Source: Cognaticolwellia mytili
GTDB lineage: Bacteria > Pseudomonadota > Gammaproteobacteria > Enterobacterales > Alteromonadaceae
Direction of reading: 5' to 3'
NCBI RefSeq assembly: GCF_002104475.1
Contig: NZ_NBOF01000005.1
Location: forward strand, 124,001 to 188,000
DNA length: 64,000 nucleotides
Both the position numbers and the translations under genes were made by a program. This document shows positions 60,396 to 64,000 of this stretch, one piece after another (position 1 is the first letter of the stretch; each line of letters opens with the position of its first letter). The notes under the pieces were generated by a model. The model did no database searches. It had not been told where the DNA came from and saw nothing but the letters and a program-made list of their open reading frames with translations.

Positions 60396-62231
60396 ATGAA
60401 AAAACATTTAGTACACAACCAACGCTATTTCTATCAAATGGTTAATTTTTTATTGCCATTATCATTACTTTTCTCAATACCCGTATTAGCAGATAGTAAT
60501 ACAAACCCGCATCAACTTATTGTTCATACTCATTCAGCAAGTGATATCAGCTTATCGTGGCAGGCACCAGAGGATGTCAGTAATGTTATCGGTTATCGCA
60601 TTTTTCGCAATGACAGCGAAGTAGCCACAACAGCCAATACAACTTTTATCGATAATGGGCTAAATGTAAATACTCGCTACAACTACCATGTCATCGCTCT
60701 CAATAGCAATGGAACCCATAGTGAACCGTCAAATACTGATAGTACAAAAACATTACTAACGGCGGATAATGACGGTTTGCGTAATGGTGCAGGTTTTAGC
60801 CAAGGTGGTATGAGGCTAAGTGATGCTTGCCCACAAAATTCAGGACGTAATACAAAACTAGTTGATATTCCGTCAGAAGATTTAGACGGCTGTTTGAATA
60901 CAGCAATTTCACATTACGGTTTAAAAGGTGGGCTTGAGGATATAAGGGCTTTTACCGCTCGCTTAAGACGACAAGAAGATCCAATGTTGATTAATCTTGG
61001 CATGCGACTATTTCATAGTAAAACCTTAAGTCAAAACAATGATACTGCCTGTTCATCCTGTCATCATCCAGCGCTCAGTTGTGGCAGCGACAACCTATCG
61101 TTATCTATTGGCGTGAATGCTGACAACCCTAATATTCTGGGTGTCGGTCGCTCTGACGGCAATACTGTTCCTTTAGTTGGGCGTAGCTCACCTCATATCT
61201 GTAACTCAGCATTGTGGGTAAAGAGTATGTTTTGGGATCAACGGGTTGGCTTACAAGAGCCCAATAGAAACTCACCTGTTGGCGTTGTTTCAACAGCTGA
61301 CATCAGAACACCAGAAAAAACCGTCACTAACGCGATGCGAGCTGAGGTTGACAATACTGACCCCTTAAGGTTATTAATTGCTCAGGCACATTTTCCTATT
61401 ACTGCTGCGGCCGAAATGGGAGATAGCGCGGGTTTTGGCTCACCACAAGATTACCGAGAACATATTGCCAGCAAACTAGTAGCCGATTGGAGCGATGAAT
61501 TTAATCAAGTATATGGCTCTACAGACATAACCTTTTCTCTTATCGCCCGTGCAATTGCCGCTTATCAAGCCTCATACTTATTTATAGACAACCCCTTCTT
61601 TGACTATATTGATGGTGATGACCAAAGCCTAAATGAGGATGAAAAACGTGGTGCTTTGTTTTTTTATGCTGGTGCCGGTTGCGCCAACTGCCATGACGGT
61701 GTTTTCTTTAGCCCAGAAAAAACACGTGGCCCACTGTACCCACAAATTGGTGTCAATGCGGGTGGTGACGGTAACGATAAAAACCAATTTAGAATGCCTA
61801 GCTTATTAAATGTTGGTATTACTGCGCCTTACGGAGACAAAGGCGTTTTCGCAACGCTTGAACGTGTAATTCAACATTATTCAAATGTTTCCCAGTCGTT
61901 GAATGATTTTTATCGCAATAATGAAGTCTGTGATTTGCCACAATTTCAACACTTAAGTATTGCGGAATGTACTGAAATTTCTGGTGACGGTGAAGCGCAT
62001 GTATTGGCATTAAATGCCGCTAATCGTGCAGTATCTGATCGTGGGGACATCGCAGTAACTCGTAGTTTTAGTACACAAGAAATTGGCTACCTTGCGGCAT
62101 TTTTGCGCTCATTGACGGATAAAAGCGCACTCGCCGGCAGCAATGAAATGAATGCTTTAACTCCTCCTAGAGACGGTGGGCCAGATGGTCATCAGCTTGA
62201 TGCGGTTGATAAGGACGGTAAGGCTCTATAA
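60396..62231 (+). CDS. Secreted di-heme cytochrome c peroxidase/MauG-like protein with FN3 domain
   Basis: A 611-residue periplasmic or surface protein. After an N-terminal signal (about 1-33) comes a fibronectin type III-like domain (about 38-125: LIVHTHSASDISLSWQAPED, GYRIFRNDSEVATTAN). The CCP/MauG part follows, with two c-type heme sites, CSSCHH (about 219-224) and CANCHD, plus IGVNAGGDGNDKNQFRMPSL. Family enzymes reduce peroxide or oxidise protein residues using two hemes. The FN3 fusion may dock it to a partner protein or polysaccharide. Ribosome site AAGGAAATTGAAC precedes ATG 60396. Confidence 0.88.
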   Translation: MKKHLVHNQRYFYQMVNFLLPLSLLFSIPVLADSNTNPHQLIVHTHSASDISLSWQAPEDVSNVIGYRIFRNDSEVATTANTTFIDNGLNVNTRYNYHVIALNSNGTHSEPSNTDSTKTLLTADNDGLRNGAGFSQGGMRLSDACPQNSGRNTKLVDIPSEDLDGCLNTAISHYGLKGGLEDIRAFTARLRRQEDPMLINLGMRLFHSKTLSQNNDTACSSCHHPALSCGSDNLSLSIGVNADNPNILGVGRSDGNTVPLVGRSSPHICNSALWVKSMFWDQRVGLQEPNRNSPVGVVSTADIRTPEKTVTNAMRAEVDNTDPLRLLIAQAHFPITAAAEMGDSAGFGSPQDYREHIASKLVADWSDEFNQVYGSTDITFSLIARAIAAYQASYLFIDNPFFDYIDGDDQSLNEDEKRGALFFYAGAGCANCHDGVFFSPEKTRGPLYPQIGVNAGGDGNDKNQFRMPSLLNVGITAPYGDKGVFATLERVIQHYSNVSQSLNDFYRNNEVCDLPQFQHLSIAECTEISGDGEAHVLALNAANRAVSDRGDIAVTRSFSTQEIGYLAAFLRSLTDKSALAGSNEMNALTPPRDGGPDGHQLDAVDKDGKAL

Positions 62232-62250
62232 CCGTTTATTTTAATAAAAA

Positions 62251-62282
62251 TATGATTGTCAGCAATATTTCTGACAATCATA
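62251..62282. terminator. Bidirectional hairpin between peroxidase and lipoprotein genes
   Basis: The arms 62251-62262 and 62271-62282 pair over 12 bp with an 8-base loop. On the minus strand it is followed by ATTTTTATT, so it mainly terminates the lipoprotein gene. Confidence 0.75.
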
Positions 62283-62339
62283 CCTTCCTTATAAATATAG
62301 GCTCGATATTTGATTAGCTGTTACTTAACCCAAGTAAGG

Positions 62340-62711
62340 TTACTTACCCAAATCTTTTAACGCTCTTAAGTCAGTACGTTCAATTTCTTGTGCATAAATA
62401 GCCGTTGGCTTGTCAGTAATACTCGAGTACAGCACAACTTTACTGTCAGTGACTTGAATACCGTAATTACCTGATGTGAGATATACCCCACCTGAATAGC
62501 GACCCGATGTAGATAACCAGTCAGCTTTATTTTCTTCCAACCACGCTTTTAGCATAATATATTCGGGATCTGTTGCTATCAACTGTACTTTTTTATCGCT
62601 ACCGTCACTTAAAAACACGGTTACCTTCTCATCAAGCTGCACATCCACCAACTTGCTACAACCGGTAAGCACAAATAACAACGCTGATAAAACTAGCAAA
62701 TATTTTTTCAT
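62340..62711 (-). CDS. Small lipoprotein, function unknown
   Basis: A 123-residue lipoprotein. ATG 62711 is preceded by GGATAATGAA; an in-frame TTG lies 12 bases upstream. Lipobox VLTGC gives a lipidated Cys. The mature protein looks like a small beta-rich domain (DEKVTVFLSDGSDKKVQLIA, SGGVYLTSGNYGIQVTDSKV). No recognised family. It is transcribed alone, convergent with the peroxidase gene. Confidence 0.65.
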   Translation of the reverse strand: MKKYLLVLSALLFVLTGCSKLVDVQLDEKVTVFLSDGSDKKVQLIATDPEYIMLKAWLEENKADWLSTSGRYSGGVYLTSGNYGIQVTDSKVVLYSSITDKPTAIYAQEIERTDLRALKDLGK

Positions 62712-62723
62712 TTCATTATCCAA

Positions 62724-63091
62724 TTATATTGAAAAACCAAGACGATACGTCGCAAAAACTGTCACTTCATTTTAGCCTAATCTAAATATGATGACTTGAT
62801 AAAGCTCAATTTATTAGTTTTTTGTTAAATAAGACAACTTAAAATGAACATAACTTTGTCTATATGTAAAAAAAGATAAACAAAGAGTTTGTTTTATCTG
62901 TAACTTCTAAGCGCGAATAAATTGAGCTAAAAACATAAATTCATACACTTCTACTGCCACTTTCATGCTTAGTGCTTAGTGCTTAGTATTTGAACTTAAT
63001 CTTATCAAAGGGCATGATACTAAAACATTCAACTAACAAATTATACAGGCCTCAATAGAGCGATCACTTTAGAAATTCGCTGAGAAAAAAT
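62724..63091. other. Intergenic region with a heptamer repeat
   Basis: AT-rich, no ORF. Contains three perfect copies of GCTTAGT (62967-62987). Promoters of the divergent lipoprotein and redoxin genes must lie here. Confidence 0.45.
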
Positions 63092-63907
63092 ATGAATCAA
63101 ATAGCCATAAGTTTTACCTTACTAAGTATTATAATTGCTGCTGCCAGTCTAGCATCTTACTTTTCAAAGCTAAAAAAAAACCAAACACCTGAACACCCAA
63201 TTGGACTAGCAACAGCACTACCAATAAGTATCGCGCTAGGAGTTTATGCGGTGTTTTCATCAAGCTCGTCGCTAGTAACTTTTGTTACTACGCTTTCTGT
63301 TAGCTTACTAATATTAATCAGTGCGATACTGCTGTTTTTTCTTGTGCAGAAAAGAACACCACTAGGAAAGCTGAAAGTAAAAGTTGGCGACAATATTTTA
63401 CCGTTTACTACAGATGACTTTACAGGAAACATCTTCAACTCTGAGGTTTTAAAGGGCAAAAAAATGCTATTAAAATTCTATCGTGGTTCATGGTGTCCAT
63501 ACTGTAACGCAGAGCTGAAAATGATGAGTAACATGAAGCCAGAACTTGATGCTTACGGTGTCAGTGTGTTCGCTTTATCAGGTGATACCACAGCACAGGT
63601 CCAAGCACATATTAAACGTGACAATCTTAATATTTCACTGCTTTCAGATCCTGAATTAGCCGTTGTGAAACAATACGGTGTTGAGCACCAAAAGGCCGTA
63701 GGTTGGGAGTCTAATAATATCAAAACCATTTTTGGCATTTCAATGTCATTTAGCATGTTTACCTATCGTTCAATGTCGATACCAACCTCTATCTTAATTG
63801 ATGAAAACGGTATTATTAAGTGGATTGATCAATCAAAAGATTATCGTATTCGTGCGAGCCATGAGAACTTAATGGCGGTCATTAAGGATAATTTTATACT
63901 TAGTTAA
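63092..63907 (+). CDS. Membrane-anchored redoxin/peroxiredoxin-like protein
   Basis: A 271-residue protein with about three N-terminal helices (residues 5-22, 40-60 and 65-88) and a cytoplasmic or periplasmic thioredoxin/AhpC-TSA-type domain (about 95-270). The domain has FYRGSWCPYCNAELKMMSNM (CxxC, TlpA/peroxiredoxin-like) and ALSGDTTAQVQAHIKRDNLN. The WCPYC spacing and the RGSW lead resemble the AhpC/Redoxin group that uses thiols to reduce peroxides. Membrane topology will decide which compartment it serves. No partner gene is nearby. Confidence 0.8.
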   Translation: MNQIAISFTLLSIIIAAASLASYFSKLKKNQTPEHPIGLATALPISIALGVYAVFSSSSSLVTFVTTLSVSLLILISAILLFFLVQKRTPLGKLKVKVGDNILPFTTDDFTGNIFNSEVLKGKKMLLKFYRGSWCPYCNAELKMMSNMKPELDAYGVSVFALSGDTTAQVQAHIKRDNLNISLLSDPELAVVKQYGVEHQKAVGWESNNIKTIFGISMSFSMFTYRSMSIPTSILIDENGIIKWIDQSKDYRIRASHENLMAVIKDNFILS

Positions 63908-64000
63908 TTGAATAAGTGCTAATAGTTAAGTATTTTTCATTTTGTATTTACAAGGATTTCACTTAACTTTTGTTTATCTTCTTCACTACGCCTTATATAA

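Noticed and set aside
60163-60399. 78-codon plus-strand frame before the FN3-peroxidase gene
   Set aside because: TTG start, unusual composition, overlaps the true start by four bases; probably chance.
1-64000. CRISPR arrays, prophage, rRNA or tRNA genes
   Set aside because: No repeat-spacer pattern, phage structural genes or recognisable rRNA/tRNA sequence was noticed; tRNA could only be excluded by a covariance search.

Overview
The window is AT-rich chromosomal DNA from a gammaproteobacterium, most likely a marine Alteromonadales of the Colwellia/Thalassotalea type. I base this on gene content and protein style: a CusA pump followed by PepSY membrane proteins, several TonB-dependent receptors with Fur-box-like promoters, a PEP-CTERM protein, SigZ, a YqhD/AraC pair and MltD with LysM repeats. 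No rRNA, tRNA, CRISPR array or prophage was seen. The only mobile element recognised is one IS200/IS605-type transposase.

Layout. 1-3903: the 3' part of a copper/silver RND pump (cusA) and two overlapping PepSY membrane proteins. 3904-9233: two broken small ORFs with good ribosome sites, then a tightly coupled HlyD adaptor, LolD/MacB-type ATPase and double-FtsX permease, ending with a small secreted CPPC protein. This resembles cassettes that export peptides. 9495-12805: a Fur-box-preceded TonB receptor and a PiuB-like PepSY protein. 13252-16830: a serine hydrolase, a TonB-like protein and the region 4 stub of a decayed ECF sigma gene. 16974-23575: a secreted endonuclease/phosphatase, a frameshifted small gene, an OhrR-like regulator divergent from a secreted catalase-like peroxidase, a nitrilase, a phospholipase D-like lipoprotein and a lipase-like hydrolase. 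23877-25976: a chemoreceptor with a C-terminal sensor domain and an LptA-like periplasmic protein.

26001-33645 is one minus-strand operon: TolC-like channel, adaptor, RND pump, OmpR-type regulator and histidine kinase, apparently a self-regulated multidrug efflux system. 33906-37666 has an orphan periplasmic binding protein, a CcmI-C-like secreted protein and a second Fur-box TonB receptor. 37901-45107 carries an SDR, an ECF sigma with a membrane partner, LysR/YdhR, TetR/HPP with an inverted-repeat operator, and AraC/YqhD.

45530-55092: an EIIC_2-type membrane protein, a thioredoxin-like lipoprotein, a YtrA-type regulator with its ABC transporter, a beta-lactamase-family hydrolase, MltD, a CNNM/CorC protein and a PEP-CTERM protein. 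55550-63907: the IS200/IS605 transposase, a quinol monooxygenase, a LysR/quinone-oxidoreductase pair, GST with SigZ, an FN3-fused di-heme peroxidase, a lipoprotein and a membrane-anchored redoxin.

Recurrent themes are metal and iron handling, redox and electrophile stress, and envelope transport. At least three short genes are each broken by one apparent single-base indel, two of them at or next to a homopolymer, so sequence error must be excluded before calling them dead. All functions are read from sequence and family knowledge; no database search was run.
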